DNA from: JALOKP01 sp963800865
GTDB lineage: Bacteria > Acidobacteriota > Polarisedimenticolia > J045
DNA length: 64,000 nucleotides
NCBI GenBank assembly: GCA_963800865.1
Contig: CAWDCL010000004.1
Coordinates: 3,038,001 to 3,102,000 of the forward strand
Direction of reading: 5' to 3'
In this document: positions 26,786-37,410 of the stretch, in pieces
Numbering within the stretch: the stretch's first letter is position 1
Layout of the letters: each line of letters opens with the position of its first letter
The notes under the pieces: model-generated
The model's database searches: none
What the model saw: only the letters and a program-made list of their open reading frames with translations
Told to the model about the DNA's origin: nothing
Made by a program: the position numbers and the translations under genes

Positions 26786-27790
26786 ATGAGCCCCGAAGAG
26801 GCCTATTACCGCGATGAACTGGTCGATCGGCGGCAGCGCGCCGAGCAGACCGCCCTGCGGATCGGCAACCGGCCCGACCTGTCCGCGCTGCTGGCGCGGA
26901 TTGACGAGGCCCTCGGCGAGCTCGAGGGGGGGACGTTCGGCATCTGCCGGACCTGCCACGACCCGATCGAGGCCGAGCTGCTCCGCGCCGATCCGCTGAT
27001 CCAGTTCTGCATCGACCACCTCGACCGCGGCGCGCGGAAGCGCCTGGAAGCCGATCTCGACCTGGCCGCGCGCATCCAGCAGCGGCTGCTGCCGTCCGAG
27101 GCGGCCGCCGGCTCGTGCTGGCGCACGGCTCGGGCCTACGTCCCGGCGGGCCCCGTGGGCGGGGACATCTTCGACCTCGTCGCCGGAGGGGAGCCCGGGG
27201 AAGCCCGCGCGGCGGCGGGCCTGACCTTCGTGCTCGGCGACGTCGCCGGCAAGGGGGTCGCCGCCGCACTCCTGATGTCGAACGTGCAGGCCACCTTCCG
27301 CGCGCTGGCGCCGATCGAGCCCGACGTCGCGCGGCTCGCGGCCCGGATCAACCACCTCTTCTGCCGCAGCATCCTGGAGTCGCACTACGCGACGCTGGTC
27401 GTCGGGAGCGCCGCGCCCGACGGCCGCGTCGAGCTCTGCAACGCCGGGCACCTGCCGGCGCTGCTCGTGCGCGCGGACGGCGTCACCGAGCTGGGCGCCA
27501 CCGGGCTGCCGACGGGGATGTTCTGCGACGGTGACTACGAGTCGCACCGCCTGGCGCTCGCACCCGGGGAGTCGTTGCTGCTCTTCACCGACGGCGTGAC
27601 CGAGGCGCGCAACGCCGCGGGCGAGGAGTACGGGCTGACGCGGCTCGCCGCGCGCGCGGCGGCGCTGGCCGGACGGCCGGCCGAGACGCTGGTCTCCGCC
27701 TGCCGCGACGACCTCGAGTCCTTCCACGCCGGCGTGCCACGCGGCGACGACGTCACGCTCTTCGCGCTCGAGCGCCTGCCGAACGCCTGA
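26786..27790 (+). CDS. DksA-type zinc finger fused to PP2C (SpoIIE/RsbU) phosphatase
   Basis: 334 aa. Residues 1 to about 85 resemble a TraR/DksA C4-type finger (GICRTCHDPIEAE then FCIDH, so the fourth ligand may be His). Residues about 95-330 are a PPM phosphatase: GGDIFDL, GDVAGKGVAAALLMS, FTDGVTEARN and DDVTLF hold the metal aspartates. Such phosphatases usually act on anti-sigma-factor antagonists. An RsbW-like kinase lies at 34681, a possible functional partner. ATG 26786 is chosen because GAGGAG lies 6 nt upstream; an in-frame ATG at 26708 would add 26 aa. Confidence 0.82.
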   Translation: MSPEEAYYRDELVDRRQRAEQTALRIGNRPDLSALLARIDEALGELEGGTFGICRTCHDPIEAELLRADPLIQFCIDHLDRGARKRLEADLDLAARIQQRLLPSEAAAGSCWRTARAYVPAGPVGGDIFDLVAGGEPGEARAAAGLTFVLGDVAGKGVAAALLMSNVQATFRALAPIEPDVARLAARINHLFCRSILESHYATLVVGSAAPDGRVELCNAGHLPALLVRADGVTELGATGLPTGMFCDGDYESHRLALAPGESLLLFTDGVTEARNAAGEEYGLTRLAARAAALAGRPAETLVSACRDDLESFHAGVPRGDDVTLFALERLPNA

Positions 27791-27808
27791 CGCCGCGGCC
27801 CGAGACAC

Positions 27809-27834
27809 GTCGGGCCGCCCGTGGGCGGCCCGAC
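27809..27834. terminator. Bidirectional hairpin between convergent genes
   Basis: GTCGGGCCGCCC at 27809-27820 and its exact complement at 27823-27834 form a 12-bp stem with a 2-nt loop, 18 bp after the phosphatase stop and 22 bp before the pilin operon end. A short T-containing stretch follows on the plus strand. Confidence 0.75.
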
Positions 27835-27856
27835 GCGTTCGTTCCCGGCTCCGGGA

Positions 27857-30089
27857 CTACTGGTCGGCGACCTCTTCCTTCCAGGCCCGGATCTCGACCG
27901 CCTTCTCGCGCGGCAGGTAGATGCCGAAGTCCTTGGCCCCGCCGAGCAGGCGCGGGTCGTGCGTGAACATCGTGATCGACGCGCCGACCGTCGCCTCGAT
28001 GCGCGAGACGAACGCGCCGTAGGTCTCGACGATGCCGGAGGCGTCGGGACGGAAGACCCCCGCCGTGGCGTGGTTGTTGTAGAGCACGCCGGCGATCTGC
28101 GGAATGCTGGGCGGGTCGGGGGCGATCTCGTTCCAGCTGTGCGTCGTCACGGCGTCCAGCCAGAGCGCGCTGCCGCGCCAGACCTTCCCGTCGGCGTCGG
28201 TGTCGAGCGGCGCGGCCGTGTTCGGGTCCGCGGCCGAGGAGTTCAGGCGGTCGTTGAGGTTCTCCGGCAGCGCGAAGCTGGACGAGCCGGCCGTCGGGAG
28301 GCCCTGCACGTTCAGCGAACCGCGCTGGATCCGGTCGTCGAACCGCGCGTCGCCGTCGATGTCCTCGCCGGAGCCCGGAATGACGTCACCGATCGCGTAG
28401 CCCGCCGGCAGCAGGCCGGAACCGCACTGGCCCTGTCCGTCCGCGGCGTAGTACTTCACGTTCCAGACGTTGTTGTTCTCGTTCGTGTCGCCCGTGTTCG
28501 GAAGGTTGTCGATGCCCAGGTCTTCCTTGGACTGGTTGTCGGCGTTGGCCAGCCAGCTGTCCACGCTGCCCCAGCTGTTCCCTCCCGTGAAGCGGCCGAT
28601 GATGATGTTCTCGCGCGCGAACAGCCCGACCAGGTCGGCGTCGCGCACCGCGTAGGTGCCGGCCGGCGACGTGGCGGAGGTGAGCGTCCGCCAGGCCTGG
28701 ATATCCTCGGTCGCCATCGACGCGAAGCCGGTCTTGGCGACGTTCCCGTAACCGGTCCCGGAGGGCGGGCCGGACCCCGGGAGGTGCGGCTTCGGCGGAT
28801 TGTCGTAGAGCAGGCCGTTCGGCAGGTAGACGTTGCCGGAGGTGTAGAGGCTCCCCTGCCCCGAGACCTTGCCCAGCACGATGATGGCCGCCGGTCATCG
28901 GGCGCAGGCCCGCGGCGTCCCACTCGTCGCTGGTGTTCCAGAACCCGTCGGTGCCGGGGGAGCCGATCACCACCGGTCCGTCGATGATGAACGGCCGCGT
29001 CCGGCCGTCGAGGATCATGAACGGCGACTCGTCGTCGTCGGTGTTGGCCGTACCGTCGCGGCCCCAGCTGTCGTCCGCCGTGTTCCAGGTGGCGTCCGGA
29101 CCCACGTTGCACCCGATGCAGCCGCGGTAGGTGCGATAGCGGCCCAGCTTCTGGTCCCAGACCTTGAGCGTCGAGCCGCCGGTGTCGTCCGGCGTGCCCC
29201 AGATCTCGTCCGGCCCGAACGTGCCGCCGTTCCACTCCCGCGCCGCCTTGACATAGACGGAGAGGTCCGAGAGGTTCGGCATCGGGACGATGTCCTGGTA
29301 CTCGAGGCGGTTGGCTGCGACCCCGTAGTCGCCCTTGAGGTTCTCGGGGCCGAGGATCCGCTTGCCGGCGATCACGCCGCCGTTGTGCAGCCGGTGGATG
29401 AACTTGTTCCCCTGGATCTTCTCGAAGTAGGGGGTGCCGCGGCCCCAGATGCACGAGCCGTAGAGCCGGACGTCGCCGTTCGCACGCAGGTTGCCGTGGA
29501 AGTAGAGCTGGCCGCAGCCCCAGCCGCTCATCCAGCCGAAGTTGTTCATGAAGTAGGCGTTGTCGAACACCCGCGAGGGGATCAGCTTGAGCCGGATCAC
29601 GGCCGACAGCGTCTTCTGCTTGCCCTCCAGCACTGCCGTCGAGCGGATGTTCATGTCGACGTACTCGAACTGGCGCGCTTCGTCGATCGTCGTCGGGTAG
29701 GTCAGGATGTTGATCGTGTAGCTGCCGCGGCCGTGCTGGACGTTGACGTACTCGCGGCCGGAGTCGTCGGCCGTCCCGGCGGTCCCGTCGGCGCCCCGCG
29801 ATCGGCCGTGCGTCAGGTGGAGATTGACGTAGTTGTCGAAGATGTGGTCGAGGTTCGGATTGCCGACCAGCGAGCAGGTGACGTCGCCGGTCATCCGCTC
29901 GAGACCCGCCTCCGCGATGTAGAGCAGCTCGTTGTTGTCCTTGTCCTGGTCGGTCGTCTTGAGCGAGAGCATCGACGATCCGAGCATCGCCAGGCCCATC
30001 AGGGTCAGCGCGGACACGACGAACATGACGACGAGCAGGGCCGCGCCGCGCTCGTCACGCTGCTTTCCGATGTTCATCGTCGACCTCAT
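27857..30089 (-). CDS. PilX-like minor pilin / secreted assembly protein, one apparent frameshift
   Basis: About 743 aa when restored. The N-terminus has a type IV pilin-like membrane helix (about 15-37, GAALLVVMFVVSALTLMGLAML) with the early Glu in NNELLYIAEAGLE typical of PilX_N proteins. The long C-terminal part is rich in Gly, Asn and aromatic residues. One extra base near 28888 moves the frame (…LRPMTGG then IIVLGKVSGQGSLYTSG). ATG 30089 overlaps the PilW stop (ATGA). Likely a tip or minor component of type IV pili or a related secretion pseudopilus. Confidence 0.78.
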
Positions 30090-33000
30090 GGCATCGCCAC
30101 TCCCAGCTCGAAGCTGTTGCAGGAATCGACCAGGATCTGGTCCTCCCCGTCGTCCGGATTCTCGGTCGGGCCGGCACGGTCGGTGATCATCCCGGACTCG
30201 CCGTCCAACGCGCTCGTCTGGGAGTAGCTGGCGGTCACGACGTAGAAGTAGGGGGTTCCGCTCGCGGCGGCCTTGGTGCTGGTGTCCTCCCACGCGAGTT
30301 CGGGCCGGACGGCCAGGGCGCGCAGCGGCTCGCCCGAGCTGTCGGCCATCACGCTGGTCCAGTTCCCGGCGTGGTCGCGGTGGAAGACGTAGCCGTTCGA
30401 GTCCGACACCCAGGCCCTGTCGCCGTCGAGCATCGTCACCGCGAGCGGGCCGTTTGGCGCGGGCGCTTCGGTGAACCAGGTCGCCCCGTCGGTCGTCCGG
30501 TAGATCGCGTTCGCCGCCGTCACGACGGCCATCGCCGGCCCGCCCGGCGCGACGGCCACGCCGCGGAACCGGCCGGCGCCCGGGAAGTCCTGCGCCGCCC
30601 AGTTCACCGCGCTGTCGGTCGAGCGCCAGATCCGGTCTTCGGCCCCGACCACGACCGTCCGGTCGCCCGAGCCCTCGCGGGCCAGCGCGACGCCGTAGAG
30701 GTCGCTGCTCGCGGCGAACCCGAGGATCGTCCAGTTCGTGCCGCCGTCCGGAGAGCGCGCCGCGGCTCCGTTGTCGCCGACGATGACCACGAAGTTCCCG
30801 TCGGCGGCGATCCCGGTCAGGTCGTCCGTGATGCTGACCGTGACCGAGCTGAAGGTCGCGCCGCCGTCCGACGACTTGAGGACGGTCCCGTTGTTGCCGA
30901 CCGCGATCACCGTGCGCTCGGAGAGGAAAGCGACGGCGTTCAGGTCGTCGCTGCCCGCGATGCTCGACGCGTTCCAGGTCGCACCCCCGGTGGTCGAGTA
31001 GTAGCCCTTGCCGGCCTCGCCGACGACGACGGCGTTCAGGCGGTTGCCGAACGCGATCCCGGTCGGCCGGAAGCCGCCCGTGCTGCCGATCGTGCTCCAG
31101 TTCGTGCCGCCGTCGAGGCTCTGGAACACCTTGCCCGGCGAGTTGCCGCCGGCCGCGTAGGCCAGCCCGGTCCAGCGGATCGTCGCGACCCGGTCGGACA
31201 CGCGGTACCCGGCGCTGTGGTCGGCCAGCGAGGTGAACGTTCCGTCGCCGTCGAAGTCGTGGGCCCGGTAGATGTTGTAGTCGATCAGGTGCGGGTTGTA
31301 ACCGGGGTCATCGTTGCGCGGGTTCACGGAGAAGAAGACCTCGACCGGGTGGTCGTTCACGGCGTGTTCCGCAACGCGCGCGTGCTGCTCGATGGGGAAG
31401 ACGGGGCCCTTGTAGGGCCGCGCGCAGTAGCGCGGGCTGTAGGGCGAGAGCGCACTCGCGGCGTCCATCGCGCGCATCCAGTAGTAGTAGAGCGTCCCCC
31501 ACGTCAGCCCGGACGAGGAGTTGGTCGCGTTGTCGGTGAAGGTGTAGGAGGCTGCGGCCGTCGCGTCGATCGCGGCGTTGTTGACCGGCGCGACACAGCG
31601 GTAGTCCTGGCTCTCCGAGCGGTGGACGTAGTACTTCTTGACGATTCCACCGAACCCGGTCGTGTTCGCGACCTCGTCGGCCGAGCGGCTGAACGCGACG
31701 TCCAGCTGGGTCCCGTCGTCCCCCGGAATGTCGAGGATGTCGATCTGCTCCGGGTACTGGCCGCCGATCCTTGCCGGGTAAGCACCGCCGGTCGGGTCGA
31801 GCACCGACAGCTGCGGCGTGCAGTCCATCGCGCGCAGCTTGTACCAGTACTGCCGCGGCGGCCAGGTCCTCATGATGACCCAGTCGTCGACGACCTGCGT
31901 CTCGCCCTTGTTCGCCTCGCTGTAGGGCGTCGTCCCGAACACGCTGTCGACGTCCGTGCGGTACATGATGTACTTCTCGACGTCCATCTCGCCGCCGCCG
32001 TCGTCCGAGGACAGGGCCCAGCTGATGCGCACCTTGCCGTCGGCCATGGCATCCGGGCACGCGTTCTCGACCGTGATCGAGGACGTCGGGTGCGGCTGGT
32101 CGCCGCACGCGCCGCCGGGCAGGTCGATGTTGCGCGGCTTGATCTGCGTCGACATCGTGACCGTCCGGAACCGGAACGGCGTCGCGACCGTCGACCGCGA
32201 CTTGTCGGTGTACTTCATGTCCGGATAGGGCGTCTCCACCGTGACGTGGACGTCGATCTTCTTGATGATGTCTCCGATGCGGCGGTCGAGCAGGCCGTTC
32301 GCGTTCCGGTCTTCGCCTGCGTCCATCACGGCGTTGTCGTTCGCGTCCTCGTCGGTGACGACCGTGAGCGCGGCCAGCTCGCCGGTCTCGAGGACGCCGT
32401 TGTACGCGACGCCGCCGCCGGCACCGGTGTCGCCCCACAGGGTGAGGCCCTTCCGGTTGTAGAACTCGCCCCAGTACTGGAAGAGCGGCAGCGGCTTGGC
32501 CCCGTTCGGGTACGCGTCCGGGCCGCGAACCAGGCCGACCGGCCCCGCTCCGGACACGTTGTCGGTACCGTTGTCGCCGTAGACCTCCCGGCGGAGCAGG
32601 TAGAGACCCTTGTTGTCGACCACCGCCTCTTCGGCCTCGTCCTGCTTGTCGGCCGTGTTCAGCGTGCCGTCGCCGTTCGAATCGAGGGTATAGCGGACCG
32701 TCTCGGCCCCGGTGTGGAAGGTCACGGGGGCGTACCCGGTGGGAAGCGTGTCGCCCGTGTTTCCGTCGACGATCGCCTCGACTTCCGGATTCACGTCGGC
32801 GTTGACGACGAGCTCGTAGGGCGCTGCGTACACGACCGCCGACTGGCCGACGATGTCGTCGCCCGTGTCGGCCGTCCCGTCCGGCCCGATGTCCGCGATC
32901 GTCTGCTTGTCGACGAGAAACCCCGTCATCAGCAGGTCGTGCTCGAGGGTCTCGACGGTGTGGCGGGCCTCACGGGTGACCTCCAGCACCGCGTCGTCGC

Positions 33001-33211
33001 GATGGTAGACGCGGTTGTCGATCGCCAGCATCGACAGCGCGGCGAGAAACACCATCGAGGTGATGGCGATCGCAACGAGGGCCTCGGCGAGCGAGAACCC
33101 CCGTTCCGTCCCGGCGGGCCGTGCCGTCCTCGCGCTCGGGCGAAGGCGGTCAGAACGACGGAATGTAGAACGCCTTTTCCGTTGAGAGCGTGACGTGATG
33201 TAGTTGTCCAT
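30086..33211 (-). CDS. Giant PilW-like minor pilin with beta-propeller domain
   Basis: 1041 aa, whereas PilW is usually 250-400. Prepilin site RG|FSLAE follows a 38-aa leader, then a hydrophobic helix with the early Glu. The middle (about 500-700) has fibronectin-like beta strands. Residues about 730-980 carry six or more BNR/Ycf48-type blades (SLDGGTNW, STTGGATW, SSDGGATF, SPDGGTNW, RTTDGATW). A propeller carried by a minor pilin suggests a pilus-tip adhesin analogous to PilY1 (inference). It overlaps the PilV-like gene by 62 bp; no later start exists before the helix. Confidence 0.85.
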   Translation of the reverse strand: MDNYITSRSQRKRRSTFRRSDRLRPSARTARPAGTERGFSLAEALVAIAITSMVFLAALSMLAIDNRVYHRDDAVLEVTREARHTVETLEHDLLMTGFLVDKQTIADIGPDGTADTGDDIVGQSAVVYAAPYELVVNADVNPEVEAIVDGNTGDTLPTGYAPVTFHTGAETVRYTLDSNGDGTLNTADKQDEAEEAVVDNKGLYLLRREVYGDNGTDNVSGAGPVGLVRGPDAYPNGAKPLPLFQYWGEFYNRKGLTLWGDTGAGGGVAYNGVLETGELAALTVVTDEDANDNAVMDAGEDRNANGLLDRRIGDIIKKIDVHVTVETPYPDMKYTDKSRSTVATPFRFRTVTMSTQIKPRNIDLPGGACGDQPHPTSSITVENACPDAMADGKVRISWALSSDDGGGEMDVEKYIMYRTDVDSVFGTTPYSEANKGETQVVDDWVIMRTWPPRQYWYKLRAMDCTPQLSVLDPTGGAYPARIGGQYPEQIDILDIPGDDGTQLDVAFSRSADEVANTTGFGGIVKKYYVHRSESQDYRCVAPVNNAAIDATAAASYTFTDNATNSSSGLTWGTLYYYWMRAMDAASALSPYSPRYCARPYKGPVFPIEQHARVAEHAVNDHPVEVFFSVNPRNDDPGYNPHLIDYNIYRAHDFDGDGTFTSLADHSAGYRVSDRVATIRWTGLAYAAGGNSPGKVFQSLDGGTNWSTIGSTGGFRPTGIAFGNRLNAVVVGEAGKGYYSTTGGATWNASSIAGSDDLNAVAFLSERTVIAVGNNGTVLKSSDGGATFSSVTVSITDDLTGIAADGNFVVIVGDNGAAARSPDGGTNWTILGFAASSDLYGVALAREGSGDRTVVVGAEDRIWRSTDSAVNWAAQDFPGAGRFRGVAVAPGGPAMAVVTAANAIYRTTDGATWFTEAPAPNGPLAVTMLDGDRAWVSDSNGYVFHRDHAGNWTSVMADSSGEPLRALAVRPELAWEDTSTKAAASGTPYFYVVTASYSQTSALDGESGMITDRAGPTENPDDGEDQILVDSCNSFELGVAMP

Positions 33212-33851
33212 TGAGGTCCTTCCACTTGACGCGCACGAGCACGTATTTGACGTAGCGGCTCGCCGGCTGGTCGGCGGTCGGCGTCGTGGTTTCGACGGTG
33301 ACGCTGTCCCGGGAATCGGGCGATGCCGGCCCGAGGCGGACGTTCGTGATCGCCTGCGCATAGTCCGCGGAATCCACGATGTAGACCTCGCGGCGGAATC
33401 GCTTGTACTGACCCGCATTGACGGCGTAGTCGAGTTTTCCCTGGTTGCCGGCGGGGTAGGTCGCGAGCGTGACCGGGATCGGCGAGAGCTTGATGTCCGG
33501 CACGTTGGCGCAGTTCCGGTAGTTGAAGCGCGTGCCGTTCAGCAGGTCGACCTGGCCGTAGTTCTCGTCGGTGAACACGGTGGTCGTGATCTCGTCGATG
33601 TCGGTGCAGGGGTCGGTCGGATCGCGGTAGGCGTCGCGGTCGCCGTCCTGGTAGCGCGAGTTCTTGATCTGCTCCAGCCGGTGCCCGGCCAGGAAGCGGG
33701 CGGTCCCGTAGTCCTTCGTGAACTGCGAGGTCCGGAGCGTCGAGATCAGCAGCATGTTCAGACCGAGCAGCGCAATGCCGAAGATGCCGACGGCGACCAG
33801 CGCCTCCGCCAGCGTCACGCCCGCGTCCGACGAGAGTCCGCGCCTGGTCAT
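33150..33851 (-). CDS. PilV-like minor pilin
   Basis: 233 aa. A short leader MTRRGLSSDAG is followed by VTLAEALVAVGIFGIALLGL, giving the prepilin cleavage site after Gly, Glu at +5 and the membrane helix. The rest is a beta-rich globular domain with one Cys pair (DPCTDI, RNCANV). ATG 33851 overlaps the GspH/FimT-like stop (ATGA). Confidence 0.85.
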   Translation of the reverse strand: MTRRGLSSDAGVTLAEALVAVGIFGIALLGLNMLLISTLRTSQFTKDYGTARFLAGHRLEQIKNSRYQDGDRDAYRDPTDPCTDIDEITTTVFTDENYGQVDLLNGTRFNYRNCANVPDIKLSPIPVTLATYPAGNQGKLDYAVNAGQYKRFRREVYIVDSADYAQAITNVRLGPASPDSRDSVTVETTTPTADQPASRYVKYVLVRVKWKDLNGQLHHVTLSTEKAFYIPSF

Positions 33852-34474
33852 CGCTCGAGCCTCCACGGCACCGGTCCGCCGCTGTCCGGGTCGTACTTCC
33901 ACCGGCGCACCCGCCCGGTGGCCTCGTTCACGCTGATCGCACGCATCTTCGAGGGGTCGTTGAGCAACAGGTCCTTCTTGTCGATCAGGTAGACGGTCCC
34001 GGCAGTCGACGACCCGCCCGGGCGGAAGACCGCGGCCGGCGGGCTGCCGGCGAAGGTCACGGGGTCGGTCACCGCCGCCCCGTCGAGCCCGATGACTCCA
34101 CTCGGGCAGCCGAACACGATGTGCTCGGCCGACGCCGACAGGCGGGACTCCGTCAGAGTCTCGCCGATCGACTCGTCGAGGTCGTCGTCGCTGTTGCGGT
34201 CGGCGTGGACGGCGTAGCGGCCATCCACCTCGTTGAACACGACGCGGAAGTTGTAGTCGTTGAACGCGGCCTGGGAACGAGCCAGTTCCAGCCGGCGCGC
34301 CACGTCCGAGGCCACGGCGCTGGTGCGCCACCCGGACGTGTTGGCCACGTAGACGCCGATGCTCGTCGTGACGCCCAGGATGCCGAGCACGACGAGCAGT
34401 TCAGCCACGCTGTAGCCGCACTCCCGGCGAGTACGGCGTCGGCGTCCGCGGTCAGTGCAATGCGTGATGTCCAC
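33848..34474 (-). CDS. GspH/FimT-like minor pseudopilin
   Basis: 208 aa, first gene of the four-gene minor pilin operon (FimT-, PilV-, PilW-, PilX-like, all coupled). Prepilin site ECG|YSVAELLVVLGILG has Glu+5 and a following helix. The globular part has the ARSQAAFNDYNFRV segment expected of GspH/FimT. GTG start with a GGAACG site. The operon promoter should lie in 34475-34680; I saw no convincing -24/-12 element there. Confidence 0.85.
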   Translation of the reverse strand: MDITHCTDRGRRRRTRRECGYSVAELLVVLGILGVTTSIGVYVANTSGWRTSAVASDVARRLELARSQAAFNDYNFRVVFNEVDGRYAVHADRNSDDDLDESIGETLTESRLSASAEHIVFGCPSGVIGLDGAAVTDPVTFAGSPPAAVFRPGGSSTAGTVYLIDKKDLLLNDPSKMRAISVNEATGRVRRWKYDPDSGGPVPWRLER

Positions 34475-34680
34475 GGGCGTTCCGTCCGCGCAAGGATCCC
34501 CGGTCGAATATTGGTTCGGGGCCGGGTCCGGGCAAGGCCTTGCGGCGCGCGGCTTCCCGCGGATCGGAGAGAGTTTTCACGGGGTGTTCAGGAGCTGAAC
34601 AGCGGGTGCCCCGCGGCTGTTCCGCCCCGTTCGAAGCGCTACCTGCGGCGGGCCCGATCGTGGCAGTATCTTCTTCCCCG

Positions 34681-35109
34681 ATGGTCGCCCCCGGCTCCGC
34701 CCACCTGACCCTCCGTTGCGACCTGGACGAGGTCGCCCGGGCCGACGCGTGGCTGCAGGGGTTCTGTTCCGGCCACGGGGTGGTCGAAGACGCGCTCTAC
34801 GACCTGCGGCTCTGCCTCGACGAGGTCCTCGCCAACGTGATCCGGCACGGCTACGGGGTGGGCGACACGGGGACCGTCCATGTCCTGATCGAGTGCCCCG
34901 GGGACCGGGTGCGGCTCGAGGTGCGCGACGCGGCGGCCCGGTTCAACCCGCTCGATGCCGCCGACCCCGACCTCGACGTCGCCCCCGAGGATCGCCCGAT
35001 CGGCGGGCTCGGGATCTTCCTGGTCCGGCAGCTGATGGACATGGTCAGCTACGATTACGAAAACGGCGAGAACCGGCTCTCGATGGAGCGCAGCCTCAGG
35101 CGACGCTGA
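34681..35109 (+). CDS. RsbW/SpoIIAB-like anti-sigma serine kinase domain protein
   Basis: 142 aa, a lone GHKL ATPase domain. Motifs: DEVLANVIRHGY (N box), VRDAAARFNP (G1-like, with the usual DNG replaced by DAA) and GGLGIFLVRQLMD (G2). This is the size and form of anti-sigma kinases that partner PP2C phosphatases such as the one at 26786. No sigma factor or STAS antagonist is adjacent. ATG 34681 is chosen as the domain start; the frame is open further upstream. Confidence 0.85.
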   Translation: MVAPGSAHLTLRCDLDEVARADAWLQGFCSGHGVVEDALYDLRLCLDEVLANVIRHGYGVGDTGTVHVLIECPGDRVRLEVRDAAARFNPLDAADPDLDVAPEDRPIGGLGIFLVRQLMDMVSYDYENGENRLSMERSLRRR

Positions 35110-35199
35110 CGACGCCGGCCGCCGTCGCGTTCGCGCGGCGCCGGGACGCGAGCGAGTCCTCCGCGGCAGAGAAAATCAACCGTTAGCCAGTGAGCCGCT

Positions 35200-36222
<1,023 letters not shown>

Positions 36223-36242
36223 CGCTGCTCCTCCCGCGCGCG

Positions 36243-37410
36243 TCACGCGCGTCCCGTCCTCGCCAGCGCCGCACGGTAGGCGGCTTCCAGCTCGTCGATC
36301 ATCCGCTCGCGCGTGAAGCGCGCCCGCACGAAGCGCTCGCCCTCCAGCGCGCGGGCCCGCCAGGCCGGCAGGTCGCGCGCCACCGCACCGATCGCGCCCG
36401 CCAGCGCCGCGGCATCGCGCGGCGGGACGACGATTCCGTACTTCCCATCACCGGTCAACTCGCGCGCCGCACCGATCTCGGTCGCGACGACCGGGACCTT
36501 GGAGGCGAGGGCCTCCTTGATCATCCCGGAGGAGGCGTCGCAGTCCACCGCCGGCAGGACCGCGATGTCGAGCGCGGCGTAGACGTCGTTGACGTCGTCG
36601 CGATAGCCGAGGAAGTGAACGCGGCCGGCCAGCCCGAGCGCCTTCGCGCGGGCCTGGAGCGCCTCCGCCGCGTCCCCGTCGCCGGCGAGGACGACGGACA
36701 GCTGCGGCCACTCGGGCGCCAGGATCGCCAGCGCGTCGATCAGGAACTCCTGCCCCTTGTCGGGCACCAGCCGCGCCACCGTTCCGGCCAGCAGGTCGGC
36801 CTTCCCCGGCCCCGACCTCGCGCCGCACCTTCGAGCGGTCGGGCGGCCGGGAGGGCTCCGCGACCTCGGGACGCAACGGGCTGTGGATCGCCGGGATCGC
36901 GGCCTCGTCCAGCGCCCCGGCGGCGATGATCCCGCGAAAGCGGTCCTTCACCTCAGGGGCCACGACGATCAGCCCGTCGAGGCCGCGGCCGAAGAGCCAG
37001 CGGTTGGCCGCCGTGTTCCGCACGCGCTTGGTGTTGTGCCGCGTGTAGAGCTGCACCGGCCGGGCCGACCGCGGCATCGAGAGCCGCGCCAGCGCCACGG
37101 CCCAGGTGTCCTGGGAACCGTGCGAGTTGACGATGCCGGGGGCGTATGCGCCGAAGAGGCGACGCAGCGTGAGCGCGTCCCGGAGCAGCGAGGCGACCTG
37201 TTTCTTGGGCCGGAAGCGGACGTCGCCGAAGACGGCGATCCCTTCCGCGCGCGCCGTCGCCGCCGGCCTCCCGTCGCCCGGCACGGCCAGCATGACGGTG
37301 TGCCCGCGCGCCGCGAGGCCGCGGCACTCGGCGAGCACGCGGTTGATCTGGCCGCCCCACCCGCGGTGGAAATCGGTGTGGAGGATCGTGAGGCGGCCGT
37401 CCCCCGCCAT
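36243..37410 (-). CDS. GT4-type glycosyltransferase, one apparent frameshift
   Basis: About 388 aa when restored. The N-terminal domain begins LTILHTDFHRGWGGQINRVLAE, and the C-terminal domain has VARLVPDKGQEF, the AGDGD and GLAGRVHFLGY strands and DASSGMIKEALASKVPVVAT, the usual GT-B family 4 layout. One extra G in the run near 36806 splits the two halves. The ATG shares its A with the metK stop (TGATG). The acceptor sugar or lipid is unknown. Confidence 0.82.
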
